Shown in pieces: positions 1-11,114 of a DNA stretch of 64,000 bases. Origin of the DNA: Triatoma infestans (taxonomy: Eukaryota > Arthropoda > Insecta > Hemiptera > Reduviidae); NCBI GenBank assembly GCA_011037195.1, contig JAAEAF010003069.1, positions 139,571 to 203,570 of the forward strand. The letters are read 5' to 3'. The position numbers were made by a program, and so were the translations under genes. The stretch's first letter is position 1. Each line of letters opens with the position of its first letter. The notes below the pieces were generated by a model. That model had not been told where the DNA came from. It saw nothing but the letters and a program-made list of their open reading frames with translations, and made no database searches.

Positions 1-839
1 TTGTTGTATTACGCGAGTCAGATGTATAACATTCGTGTCTAGTTCTTCACGTGTTTTAAGAGATGTTTTCAAGTCTAGGGAATGCTCAATTTGGGTTTTG
101 AAAAGGTCCCAGTTGATTGGTCCATTAATAAGGGTAATTTTGGGAGGGACGGATTTAGGATGGATATCCAAGGAGAGAATCACTGGGCTATGATCGGAGG
201 AAAGATCAGGAAGAGTGTATGAATCGGTATGAAATGATGATATTTGAGAACATATGAAGAAATCTAAGAGATCAGGAAGTTTGTTTAAGGAATTAGGCCA
301 ATAGGTGGGTTGCGAGGGAGATATGAAGGAAAGATAGGTTTGGGATAGAGTGCTGTAAAGCGTACGACCTCTGGGATTAGTCACTCGGCTACCCAGCGAG
401 AATGCTTAGCATTGTAGTCGCCCCCAAAGATGAATCGGGGACCCAAGGACTGGAAGAACGATAGGAACTGATTGGAGTTTATGGTGTGATTAGGTGGACA
501 ATACACTGCTGCAATATTGAAAGTAAAAGGTTCAGAAAGAAGGGATATTACGGTCGGCTGAAGATAGTTTGTCGGACGGTAAGGGATAAGGAAGTGAGAC
601 AATTTATTGCGGATAAGTATGCAGAGCCACCGTGAGCTGTTCCATCTGGGTGATCTGTCCTGTACAATGTGTAGCCGTTGATGTAGAACTGTGATTTGTC
701 AGTGAAGTGGGTTTCTGTGATGAGGCAAATGTCGATCCGCTTATCGTGAAGCAGTACGTCTAGTTCTTGTCTATGTCTGTTTATTCCGTTAGCGTTCCAT
801 AGGAGGATACTGAGGGAATTTTGAGTGAGAGAAATTAGG
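1..839 (-). pseudogene. Jockey-like LINE ORF2, endonuclease domain, broken and cut by the window edge
   Basis: This is the 5' part of a non-LTR retrotransposon ORF2 encoding an apurinic-type endonuclease, which nicks target DNA before reverse transcription. Reading leftwards on the minus strand, the N-terminal motif LLWNANGI is near 785-805, an ETHFTD motif near 710-720, the core GGDYNAKH at about 415-436 and SSDHSPVI near 190-215, the order expected for the family. The frame is broken at about 615-628 and again at about 390-398; each break looks like one missing base. The reverse transcriptase would lie beyond the left edge. ORF1 of the same element ends just upstream. The endonuclease call is firm; Jockey superfamily rests on the partner ORF1 type. 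Confidence 0.85.
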
Positions 840-2192
840 GAGCTAAGCGAGGGAGCAAGGTGTTCACCACAGAGGTTAGAAGATTAATTAGAGGGGTTAC
901 GAGAGCTTTGAAGTCTGTAAGGAAGGAATTGAGGAGAAAAGAGATGTCAGTTGAAGGAGCGGGAATGGAAGGTAGTGTGGATGAATGAGCTGGAGCCGGC
1001 CCCGCGACCATCTGTGCATATATGGGTCTGGTAGCGTTGTGCTCTGGATGTTGACTTGAATTCTACGGCTGTGTTAGTGATTGATGTCCCGTTCGTTTGG
1101 CTGTGGAGAATCCTGGAGCTGAGGGCGCTATGCGTTGTGCAGAAGGATGAATATACACTGGTGGCGATCTCTTCGACCGTTGCAGTTCCTTATGGATTGG
1201 ACAACCTTTAAAAGTGGCTGAATGCGGGCCGCCGCATAATGCGCACTTGGGAAGAGTGTCAGGCAGTTTATTGCATTCTTGCGTAAAGTGATCTCCTGCG
1301 CATTTCACGCACCTTGGAGGATGCTGACAGTAAGATTTGGTGTGCCCATATTCCTGGCAACGCTTGCACTGGACGATAAGACGTTGTTTATAAGGTTCCT
1401 CAACTTTGATTTTTGTGTAACACAACACATCAACATTAAAGATTCTTTATTATTTGTATTTGGCTCTAAGTCCACGAAGAAAAGTGGTAACGATTGTTTC
1501 GTGACAGGATGAATAACGGGAGTCACATTACGTGATGTATGTCCCAGTTCAGCTAGTTCGGTCTTTATTAGTTCGGGTGGCGTGCTCTGATGAAGGTACC
1601 TGATTACCACACGATAAGCCTTTTCTTCTTCAAGCTGATATGTGTGATAATCAGCATTCTTATCTTTGAGATAGCGTATAATGCTTCTGTAGCTGTCTAT
1701 GTCTTTAGCGTTTACAATTAAATCGGTGATGCGTGCTTTGCAAATGAAACTGTCAGCTCCGACTAATTGTGCGAGCGCTTTGCAAAACTCAGCATATCTG
1801 TTTACATTTTTTATGTAGATTGGTGGAGGTCTCTTAGCTCGCAGTGTCTGACCGGATGTAGGCGCAGTTTCCATTTCATCATGGACAGCTATGGGAGAGA
1901 ACGGGTTGTAGGAAAGAACTCCTGGAGGGGCCACAATTGTTTCTTCAACTGAAGGTTGAGTACTAGTAGATGGAAGTTGATTGCGGTTGTTGATTTCAGC
2001 CTGGACTGTTATTGCAGTTAGTCCTTTGGTGGACATTTTGCTCGGTCTTATAACCGTGCGGGTGTTTTTCATCTTATTTTTGGGCGGCGAGTTGCCTGGT
2101 GTGCTTTGTTTTCTTTTTGTTAATCTAGTACTGTTCGAGGTCGTAGATTCATTGTCAGAAGAGGTGAGGCAGGTTATGTCGCTAAGGCCCAT
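835..2192 (-). pseudogene. Jockey-like LINE ORF1, gag-like nucleic-acid-binding protein, broken
   Basis: ORF1 of the same LINE, about 450 codons, begins at an ATG at 2190-2192. It has an S/T/N-rich N-terminus, a central region resembling the PRE_C2HC domain of Jockey and X-element ORF1 proteins (roughly 1440-1850), then three zinc knuckles at about 1190-1385 of the types CX2CX4HX4C, CX2CX3HX4C and CX2CX3HX6C. Such proteins bind the element RNA. A one-base frameshift lies at about 1440, just before the knuckles, and an in-frame TAG sits at 1063-1065. Past the TAG the frame stays open to TAA at 835-837, next to the start of ORF2. Family identity rests on the knuckles and gene order. Confidence 0.85.
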
Positions 2193-2640
2193 TGAAATGG
2201 ATTGTTAGCGATTTAAGTGAGTGAGGCTCAATATAAGAAAAATAAGGATAAAAAAAGGGGAGGGGGGGGGGAATGCGCGAAACATGTACAAAGGGAAAGA
2301 GAAGAGAATTTGTACAAGAAAACGAGAGTGTTATGATACTATATTACAATAGATATTTACAACATGTACAGTCTGAATGTTTTGTGAATTGCATTTAACT
2401 TTGAAATAGAATAATTTACCTTAGGTTAAGATTTTTTTTAAAATTGTTTTATCGTTAATAACGATGTTTACAATTCACCAAGTACTCACTCACTATAACT
2501 GTGTTATTCAGCACAAAATGAGTTTTATTTTAAGTATAGATAGAACTTACAACAAGCACTTCTCACCTTAGAAGAAAGGTATAGAACAGAGCGATCTGCA
2601 CACTTTAACCGTACTACGCGAACTGTCAAATCAAAAATTG
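2193..2640 (-). other. Probable 5' leader of the Jockey-like LINE
   Basis: This non-coding stretch lies upstream of LINE ORF1. It contains a purine-rich run with a G tract at 2259-2270. A sequence near 2610-2640 reads on the minus strand as a possible element start. No duplication could be checked because the other end is outside the window, so the boundary is a guess. Confidence 0.3.
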
Positions 2641-3814
2641 ACACTCAAAGTATCACTTTAGAATTAAATTTGGCAAAAAAAGTCCAAATATGCCAAAGAA
2701 AATTTAAATTTAAATTAGCATTAAACAACTTAGCGTGTTGGTTAAATAAAAGCAACCAGCTGATTTGTGGGTAGAAACATAATTTTTGTATTTGTGCAAT
2801 TGGATTTTATCGTTAGAATTGAAATTTAAAATAATTTTTATACATAGTTTTGCCTCTTTTTTTTTGGTTGATTAACCCTATTTTATTCGATTATGTTTAT
2901 TTTATCGAAACAAGATAGAAGGGAGGTTAAAAGAAGGTAGTAAGTTATTGAGTAGAAAAGGAGTAGGAGTCATTTTTACTACAATGTCAGTCGCTTATTT
3001 TGTGTGATAGATTTTTCTAGTGATTTGTAAGTTTGGTAAAATAAAAATACAAAAAAATAACAAGCTGTGTATTTTATTTAGTGAATAAAAATCCTGTTTA
3101 GAAAGTAAACACTAAATAAGGGAAAAAGATGACGGATTGTAAAAAAAAGGGGGAAGAATGACGACAAAATAACAGAGAGGAAGGTTTTTTTCTGGTTTCC
3201 GTTAGCTAGAGAGAAACGGAGAAATATAAAAAATTGAACTGTTTTTCAGAGAATATGCAGGTGAGATTTTGTTTCCTCGCCTTATGGCGAGTGACCAATT
3301 AGGAGTGCAAAAAATAGTTACTGCTAGTACGTTGGAAGTAGTGATCTAATTACTAAAAAAAATTATTCAAGAAGAAATTGTGAAGCAGGTATTGTGCCGA
3401 TGGTTTTCGAACTATTTCAAACGTGTTCAAGAGGTATGTGAACTTTCGTATTTAAACGGGAGTATAGTTGAGGATCCTTTATTGACAGACATTTCATCTA
3501 ATTAAATGATTAATTGACTATAATGCTTAAGAACACGTTATAAAGTAAAATTAATAAACAATATTGTAAAATATAATTGTTGGTATCTGTGTTATGATGG
3601 GTCCAAGTGAGCTTTGCCAAACCATTCTTTCGAGTTACGAGTTTCTGACCTTTTCTGAATTATTCGATCAACATTACAAATTCCCTACCAAAGGCAATTG
3701 ATGATAACCTAAATCCTTAATAAAACATCACAAACTGTAAACAAACCATTCAAAAATGAAAAATTTTGAGCATACTTATACGATTTTTTGTTTTTATTAT
3801 ATTTTGTCCCTCCT
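2641..3814. other. AT-rich stretch without recognised features
   Basis: No long reading frame, terminal repeat or known element could be supported here. Confidence 0.5.
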
Positions 3815-3955
3815 CATTCATACATACACACAGACCATTCGCTGAAAATAATTTTTCCATACTCACGAAGGCTCAATGAATTTCCGGTGAAAACTCAATT
3901 TTGAGTTTTGAAAATATGACAAGATTGTAATTACTTCCTTTTACCCGGTTATTTA
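3815..3955 (+). repeat. Family A repeat, 3' fragment
   Basis: It matches the 3' part of family A: a CACACAGACCATT block, a TTTCCGGTGAAAAC block and the ACTTCC segment that starts the 3' hairpin in complete copies. The 5' part is missing. Confidence 0.65.
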
Positions 3956-4389
3956 AGAAAATAAAAATGATCTCAAAATTAGATAGGTAGGTAACAAAGT
4001 CACAACATATAAATTATTTGCAAACTCCAGCTATAAAGTTGATAACATGCCACTTAAAGTTATCACTGTGTACAACCAAAGCCAGATAATGAGGATTAGG
4101 TTGCCGTTAAATAATGCAAAACAACCCCTCAAGTGTAAAATATCCTTGGGCATTACCTTGCTCCTTCATTGCCGTAAGTTAACCCTTGTAATCCTTTTCA
4201 TTTTCCTAAATAAGCTACTGCCACTGTTTTAATTCCAGAGTTGTTATAATTATTTATTTTAATTGTGCCTTTCTATCACTAAATTGAATTTTATAGAATA
4301 AATTTTCGAAAGTGAGTTTCAACCGGAAATACACTATTTATAAATATATTTTCTGGAATACGGAATAATGTTTCTCGCAAGAGGTCTCT

Positions 4390-4954
4390 CCTTCGTTATG
4401 GGTCTCTCTGGGTGTGAACAAAATGTTTCAAAAACGAAAATATTCCAGGAAGCCCAACTTGGCACTCCGCTTATCTGATGTGGCCTCAAAATTTTGAGAC
4501 AATCCATCAGATGAAACTACTATCTTTTTTTTTTCAATTTTTTGGGATTTTCTCGAAATCGGATCTAAAATTTTCCTTAAAATATGCATACTAAAACTTA
4601 AATACTTAACCGCCCCCTTTTTCCATAAAATAGTTTTTCGGGTGCTGTTGTGGAGGAGCAGCGTTATTCTAAATTGCATTTCATTGCAGTCCTACCAGAT
4701 CAATCAGTTTTCTTTATAAAAAAAATTCTAAATTTGTCGGTATTTTCTAGAAAATACAATTTTCTTGAAGCTTAAAATATTAACTGCTCATATATTATTA
4801 CTTCCATTTCAAAAATATATTTTCTGAAAAACTAATTTTAGGCAGAATGTTTTTACTTTTTCTTAATCCTAGTAAGTGTAATCGTGTCAAGTTTTCACCG
4901 GAAATATCCGTTTTGAGGTCCCCTGAGTCCAAAAAAGTGGTTTTTTACCAAATG

Positions 4955-4991
<37 letters not shown>

Positions 4992-5640
4992 AACAGCATA
5001 GCTCAAAAACGAAAAACCGTAGAAAGTTGAAACTTGATATTACGTTTAGGTATCACCATGGGATCTGACGGTGCGTTATCTGTCAAAATTCCTCAACCGG
5101 AAATACCACTTTACACGTTGTTTTTTTTATGTTTTTGCGATTTTCTCAAAAATAGCTCTGACGATTTTCTTTAAACTTAGTATATCAACTACACATACAA
5201 AGAGCTACAACTTTTATTTAAAACATTTCTCCGGAATAATTAATTTAAGGGCACTTCTGAGGGGTGGATGGGGTTAGGTTTTCATCTTAACTGCTATTTC
5301 AGTTTATTAGACAATTCTGTCATCTAAATAATGCTAATAGGAATTAAATATGTTGTTGAAATTTTGAGATTGAAAAAATCGGATAACCGTAATTGCATTT
5401 GTTTTAACACTTTACTAAATGATTTTTTTCACTTTTTCGCGTTTTCTCAAAAATGGCTCTGACGATTTTCTTGAAACTTCGCATACATACATACATACAT
5501 ACATACACACACAGAGAAAATTTGCTAAAAACCACTCTTTTGGACTCAGAGAACCTCAAAATGACTATTTCCGGTGAAAACTCGATATCGAAATTTTTTT
5601 TGACACGATTACAATACTTCCTCTTGCTAAGAGAAAGTAG
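4390..5640. repeat. Family A repeats in inverted arrangement
   Basis: From about 4848 to 5480 a family A copy reads on the minus strand, starting with its 3' hairpin (ACTTTTTCTTAATCC) and including a 285-300 bp monomer. At about 5480 it switches, at a CATA repeat, to a plus-strand family A 3' end that finishes near 5637 with CTTGCTAAGAGAAAGTA. The block therefore has 3' ends at both sides. A more diverged minus-strand relic of the same family extends left to about 4390. No coding capacity is seen. Confidence 0.7.
4957..4987. repeat. (TG)n microsatellite inside family A
   Basis: About 15 TG units lie where other family A copies carry only a short CACACACAGACC stretch, so it looks like an expansion of an element-internal seed. 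Confidence 0.9.
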
Positions 5641-6801
5641 AAAAGTAAAAGACAAAGAATATTATCTTTTTATTTTTTCCATTCTTCTGGAGAAGTAAAC
5701 AAAATTTTTTGTTAGAAAAATAGAAAGTTAATTTCATTATATTGCAAAACCAAATTTAGACTTTTAATTGTATTATATTACCTTTGTTTTTCCAATACAA
5801 TTCGCATTTATTGTGGTATTATTTCATAAACAATGATAAGTCTTTGTTTATAAGCATATAGACTGTAGTAAAAATAATGCTTTATATATTCATTATAAAT
5901 TTTATAAATAATTATTTATAATATAATATAATAATAATAATAAAAATAAATATATATATATTAATTTATATATAAATTATTTTATAAATAATTGTTAATT
6001 TATTATAAATTTAATAATATAAATTAACTTTATAATAGAGAAAACATATTGTTATATTGAAATTAATTTAATACTTTAGGGAATGTTTATAACATAAATA
6101 ACAATGCAAACCCCCTCACCCCCGCTCCTTGCCATTGAATGGATAAATAAAGTTTAGTTAAAGTTATCTCTGAACATTATTACATTAAAAATATTAGAGA
6201 AAATTTAATTTACAAGTTTTTATTCAAAAATTTACTTCTTCGTTTTAAATTATAGCAAATTTCTATCTAATTAAATCTTTTTCCAACTAAACTATATTAA
6301 CCTTTTTATTAGTAACTATTACTAACTATATTAACTAATTAATCTTTTTTTTTTTTGTGCAATAAAATTATAATTAATTTTTCCCTGTAAACTAAACCTT
6401 GTTTAAAAACCATGTATTAAAACTATATTGCCCTCTTAAACCATTGTACGGTCATATTATTCCTTTTTTTTTTTTTAAATCAAATTATTACCTTATTCTG
6501 AACAATTTGAACACTTTTCACTCAGATAAAATATTATTTGAAGGTATTTGTAAGCGATTTAACACATTTTCAATCTGATCCTGACCCTGTTGGCATTGAA
6601 ATACTAAGTTTCTTATGTTAATTAAAACTGATACAACGAAGAACTCAAACAAAATTGATTAAAGTAAAAATTTTGTACCCAATAATACTTTATACATATT
6701 ATATCTATGCTGCATTTTTCTGCTTAAAAGGGATTTTTTCAGTTACTTTAATATTGGCTTTTATAGCATTCTTTTATAAAATTTAACAATTATTTTAACG
6801 T
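5641..6801. other. Very AT-rich spacer with low-complexity core
   Basis: The stretch 5870-6060 is almost pure A/T with TATAAAT and TAATAA iterations. The remainder shows no gene or recognisable element. Possible 5' Gypsy sequence was looked for left of the family B insertion and not seen. Confidence 0.6.
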
Positions 6802-7311
6802 CTGATATTTTATCCGTCGTAGTATGCATATTTATTTTGTTCTTAACCGGTTTCAGATTTTCATCCATTGCCAGAGCAGATTCACCAAGTTCGTGTAGAC
6901 TGTAGAGTGTTCAGTTCAACGTAATGTTACTGTTACACTCACAACTTGGTGGTTGTATCTTTGTGGGGAGCTTATACACATAGTAACATAAACACATTAT
7001 ACACACACACACACACACACACACAGTGCAACATAGTAAATTTGTACATAGTAGTACATAGAAGTACATTAGTACGTACATAGAACATACACATAGTAAA
7101 CATAACCTTATAACCTCTCCACATATACAATAACAACTGTGAATGTAACAGAAACATTACGTGGAAATGAACTCTAATACATGAACTTGGTGAATTTGCT
7201 CTGACGATGGATGAAAATCCGAACCCGGTCCGGAACAAAATAAATATGCTTGATACGACGGATAAAATACCAGATGTTATCCAACATTGCGGACCCTCCC
7301 ACATATTCAAC
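6802..7311. mobile_element. Foldback element, family B copy 1
   Basis: Two arms of roughly 150 bp, about 6803-6950 and 7127-7276, are inverted copies. Both include TTTTATCCGTCGTA at the outer side and the sequence around CACCAAGTTC internally. A loop with an (AC)n run lies between them. The insertion is flanked by a 13 bp duplication with one mismatch (6789-6801 and 7312-7324, ATTATTTTAACGT against ATTATTGTAACGT). The right arm carries CTGACGA at 7201-7207, a GGAT/ATCC hairpin and GAAC at 7221-7224, resembling a hammerhead core; the left arm has a decayed version. No protein is encoded. Small direct duplications and inverted terminal repeats are compatible with a non-autonomous Penelope-like element, but that is inference. 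Confidence 0.75.
6999..7025. repeat. (AC)n microsatellite in the family B loop
   Basis: About 13 AC units sit between the arms of the foldback element. Confidence 0.9.
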
Positions 7312-7341
7312 ATTATTGTAACGTATTAAACTTTATTTTAA

Positions 7342-7700
7342 TCAAGTAAGCCTTTTAAACCACCACGCGAAACATATCGATCCCACAATAATTTTAACAA
7401 CCACTATGAACAACCTAGACAAGAATATTGACAATATAACTACCAAAGACCAAACTTTAACGAACACATCTAGACAAAGCTGGCAAAATACACAAAATTT
7501 GAAACTCCTCAAAACACACACTTCACAAAACACAGTCTCTATGAGAACAATAGGAAGTAACCAACACAATAATTTTCATACGAAACATGTTGACGAAGAC
7601 ATAATAAGAATGCAAAATAAAATTGAACAATTAGAAAATAAGCTCGATCATTTTTTAGACTTAGGCACGCACAGCGGGAGACCGCCGAATTTAGAATAAA
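7342..7700 (+). pseudogene. Gypsy gag C-terminal relic
   Basis: In the frame starting AAG CCT at about 7348 the translation is rich in N, Y, Q, R and P, as in the C-terminal tails of errantivirus Gag, which bind RNA without zinc knuckles. It is interrupted by several stops (TGA near 7430, TAG near 7470, TAA near 7558). A 97-codon frame at 7406-7699 is open in a different phase and is not the ancestral one. Confidence 0.55.
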
Positions 7701-7711
7701 TTTAACCAATA

Positions 7712-8261
7712 CCGAACTTTAAGGACCTATCGGGAAAAACTTGGCTAATCGACACGAGCTTAACCAAAAATTATCTACATCCAAATTCCATACCGGTAGG
7801 AATTAAAAGTAAATCCGAAGAATTCATAATTGTAATCCAACGGGACGCGAAAATGGCAATAGTTCAATCGAATTAGACCTAGCTCCACTATTTGGGTTCA
7901 ATGATGAAACGAAAATTAAATTTTATGTCTACCCTTTCGGTAAAAACTTCGATATGTTGTTAGGATTTGAAACAATGAAAGAAATAAATATGAAAATAAA
8001 TGTTAAGGAGAACGAAATTAATTTAAAAGATAATATAACAATAAAAGAAAATAAAATAATGAAAAAAGCGGAACTAAAGAAAATGTACCAAAAGAAGTAA
8101 ATAAAGAAAAAATTTTACAAGATTGAACTAAATGATAAAGAAAACCTTTTCTTTTACCTAAAAGCATTAATTCGAGCGGAACATATGTCTCAAGACGAAA
8201 AGGAAACGATATCCGAAATTATAAGTAGATATCCCAACATAATAAAGAAGAAAAAGATAAT
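7712..8261 (+). pseudogene. Gypsy protease and linker relic
   Basis: Around 7740-7765 the translation contains LIDTS followed by LTKNY, aligning with the LIDTGA active-site region of errantivirus aspartic proteases. The glycine of the D-T/S-G triad appears as serine, which would be expected to stop catalysis. Multiple stops and frameshifts follow before the reverse transcriptase frame opens after the TAG at 8226-8228. Normally this region is continuous with pol. Confidence 0.55.
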
Positions 8262-11114
8262 TTGAAAAGCACCAATCTATTAAAACACAGAATCAAATTA
8301 AAAACGGACAGACCAATTTACAGTCAAAATTACAGATACCCACAGCAATTTAAGGAACAAGTAGATGAGGAAATAGAAACATTATTAAAAAACGGCATCA
8401 TTCGTGAAAGTAACTCCCCATATAACTCACCTATTTGGGTTGTAGCAAAAAAACGCGACGCGAGCGGCAAAAAGAAAATAAGAATGGTTATCGATTATAG
8501 AAAACTAAACCAAGAAACTATTTTAGATAAATTCCCCTTACCCAACATTGAAGATCTTTTAAACAAGCTACAAGGATCAAAATTTTTCTCCATAATAGAT
8601 CTAGCATCTGGTTTCCACCAAATAGAAATGCAACCAGAAGATATTTGCAAAACTGCATTTAGTACAGATACGGGACATTACGAATTTCTGAGAATGGCTT
8701 TCGGATTATGTAACGACCCCCCCACCTTCCAAAGAGCTATGAACGCTATGCTCTCAAACACCCCTAACATGCTAGTCTACATGGATGACATCGTAGTCTA
8801 TTTCAAAACCAAAGAAGAGCACTATAAACATTTAGAAACCTTATTCCAAAAACTTTCTAAACACCAATTATCAATTCAATTGGATAAAGTCGAATTTCTG
8901 AAAACCGAACTATTATTTTTAGGACATATTCTGACGCCAGAAGGAATCAAACCAAACCCTTTAAAAATAACTGCTACTAAAGAATTTCCAATACCCAAAA
9001 CTCAAAAACAGGTAAAACAATTCCTAGGATTAACGGGCTATTATAGGAAATTTATACAAGGATACGCGAACATAGCCAAACCCCTGACCAGTGCCTTAAA
9101 GAAAGATGAAAATATTAATCATAAAGACCCCAAATTTAATGAAGCCTTCGAAAATTTAAAAGAACTAATCATTAATGCTCCAATCTTACAATTCCCAAAT
9201 TTCAATTTACCCTTTACGCTTACCACTGACGCTAGTAACTATGCATTTGGGTGCGGTGCTTTCTCAATCTTCAGAAGGGAGAGATCACCCTATTCTTTCG
9301 CTTCTAGAACACTTTCTACTACAGAACAAAAGTATTCAGCAATCAAAAAAGAATGTTTAGCAATCGTGTGGGCTTGCAATCACTTTAAACCTTACTTATA
9401 CGGCAAAAGATTCGAAATACATACAGATCACAAACCCCTAAAATGGCTATTTACTATGAAAAATACGAATGCAAGACTAATGAAATGGATATTCCAGTTA
9501 AGCGACTTCGAATTCGAAATAAAACATATCCAACGAAAAACGAACTATGTAGCAGACGCGCTATCACGTAACCCAATAGAAAACACACTTAATATTTTGG
9601 AAAATGACGAACTCGATCAAATACTAGACAATCTATCTGAGCACTCGACAAATTCAGAAGAACAAGAAATTATTAATGAAATACTACACACAATAATTAT
9701 TAATATGGCGACTACACACTCACAGGATTCCTCAAAGGATATCATACACATAATGGAAAAGGAAAAACCAGTAAACGTAGAGAAGAGACAAATTCATATA
9801 GAACCAGGGAATGGAAAACCAAAAATTATTAAAAAATTTAAGAATAAAACTATTATTGAATTACAAATAAATAAAAACATTGAGAAACTGAGAGAAGAAC
9901 TAATCGAATATTTGGAACCAAACAAAACATATGGAGTATATTGTGAAACAAAAATATTAAGTCTTAAACAAGAATACGAAAATATATTTAAAATATTTTC
10001 CAAAGAAATCGAAGATCTAACAAACTTAATAAAGATAAAGAAATATTCTTTAAAATGCCTGGACATAGAAGATGAAGATGAACAAAAAGAAATAATAAAC
10101 AACTATCATATTGGAAAAAATATCCATCGCGGCAGCTTAGAGACATATTATAAACTAAAAAACATATGCTATTGGCCCAGAATGAAAGATCTAATAACGG
10201 ACTTTATAAACAAATGCGATATATGTAGAAAAGTAAAATACGATAGAAAACCCATTAAAACAAAATTTCAAATAACACCAACACCTAACAAACCATTCGA
10301 GACTATCATGATAGACACTTTACATTACAAACAGAAATATATAATTACAATTATAGACACTTTTTCCAAAAGGTTAACTTCGAGAATAACTAACCAAATC
10401 AACGCAATAAATATTGCCAATATTATAATCGAATATTTATCAATATTTCCAACACCTAAAGAAATCATAATGGATAATGGAAAGGAATGTAAAAATAATA
10501 TTGTAAAGGAATTATTAAAACTTTATAACATACACGAACACTACACGACCCCCAATCATTCGAACTCATTAGGACTTCTAAATAGAGCACATTCCACTCT
10601 AATTGAATTACTCAGGACCTTACAAAACACTCATAAGGGAGAATCTCTAGAAAAACAATTACATTTAGCGACTCACGCCTTTAACAATACCATTAACCAA
10701 ACTTTAAAAATGACCCCTAACGAGATAACATACGGTATCAAAAACAATGACATAAGTAAGTATGATGAAATTTTACAAACCGAATTAATAAATAAACATA
10801 AGAAAGAACTAGTCTTACTGCATGGACTAACGAGAAATAAAATCATTAAAGAAAAAGAAACCAGAACCGAAACACTTAACGAAAATCGGGAAGACCCAGA
10901 AATACCAGAAATCACATATAGCAAAAGAAACACTAGAACGAAAGACGAAAACAAATACAAACCAGTAGTAAAACTTAAAGACATTTCAAGAAAGCATAAG
11001 CAAATTACGGTGCATAAAGACGACATACAAAGACAAAGAAAGAATTATAATTTAGGAATCTCTGTTGCAGATGCAGACAGAAATACTAATAATACTGACA
11101 TGGACATTAGTTAA
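8262..11114 (+). CDS. pol: Gypsy pol: reverse transcriptase, RNase H, integrase (integrase active site damaged)
   Basis: This is a 950-codon open frame. The first codon counted is TTG and the frame is open back to 8229, so this is not a true start; the intact protein would continue from the protease. Reverse transcriptase covers about residues 15-215, with YMDD at 173-176. RNase H follows with TDAS at 322-325 and a VADALSR end near residue 440. Integrase has an HX5H...CX2C zinc-binding region near 616-655 and catalytic Asp residues near 684 and at 738 (MDNG). The position 36 residues further, where D(35)E integrases carry the catalytic Glu, is Asn774 (AAT at 10581-10583). Integration activity is therefore predicted lost although the frame is intact. 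The last ~50 bases overlap the start of env. Confidence 0.93.
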   Translation: MKSTNLLKHRIKLKTDRPIYSQNYRYPQQFKEQVDEEIETLLKNGIIRESNSPYNSPIWVVAKKRDASGKKKIRMVIDYRKLNQETILDKFPLPNIEDLLNKLQGSKFFSIIDLASGFHQIEMQPEDICKTAFSTDTGHYEFLRMAFGLCNDPPTFQRAMNAMLSNTPNMLVYMDDIVVYFKTKEEHYKHLETLFQKLSKHQLSIQLDKVEFLKTELLFLGHILTPEGIKPNPLKITATKEFPIPKTQKQVKQFLGLTGYYRKFIQGYANIAKPLTSALKKDENINHKDPKFNEAFENLKELIINAPILQFPNFNLPFTLTTDASNYAFGCGAFSIFRRERSPYSFASRTLSTTEQKYSAIKKECLAIVWACNHFKPYLYGKRFEIHTDHKPLKWLFTMKNTNARLMKWIFQLSDFEFEIKHIQRKTNYVADALSRNPIENTLNILENDELDQILDNLSEHSTNSEEQEIINEILHTIIINMATTHSQDSSKDIIHIMEKEKPVNVEKRQIHIEPGNGKPKIIKKFKNKTIIELQINKNIEKLREELIEYLEPNKTYGVYCETKILSLKQEYENIFKIFSKEIEDLTNLIKIKKYSLKCLDIEDEDEQKEIINNYHIGKNIHRGSLETYYKLKNICYWPRMKDLITDFINKCDICRKVKYDRKPIKTKFQITPTPNKPFETIMIDTLHYKQKYIITIIDTFSKRLTSRITNQINAINIANIIIEYLSIFPTPKEIIMDNGKECKNNIVKELLKLYNIHEHYTTPNHSNSLGLLNRAHSTLIELLRTLQNTHKGESLEKQLHLATHAFNNTINQTLKMTPNEITYGIKNNDISKYDEILQTELINKHKKELVLLHGLTRNKIIKEKETRTETLNENREDPEIPEITYSKRNTRTKDENKYKPVVKLKDISRKHKQITVHKDDIQRQRKNYNLGISVADADRNTNNTDMDIS

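Noticed and set aside
4957..4987. CRISPR array
   Set aside because: No direct-repeat/spacer pattern exists anywhere in the window; the repeats are microsatellites or tandem monomers.
7406..7699. 97-codon frame as intact gag
   Set aside because: It is out of phase with the gag-like translation, which itself has several stops.
8262..8264. TTG at 8262 as the real pol start
   Set aside because: The frame is open further left and the family makes pol from a longer precursor; upstream frame breaks explain the apparent start.
9794..11026. Minus-strand frames of 102 and 117 codons
   Set aside because: They are shadows of the intact pol frame on the plus strand.
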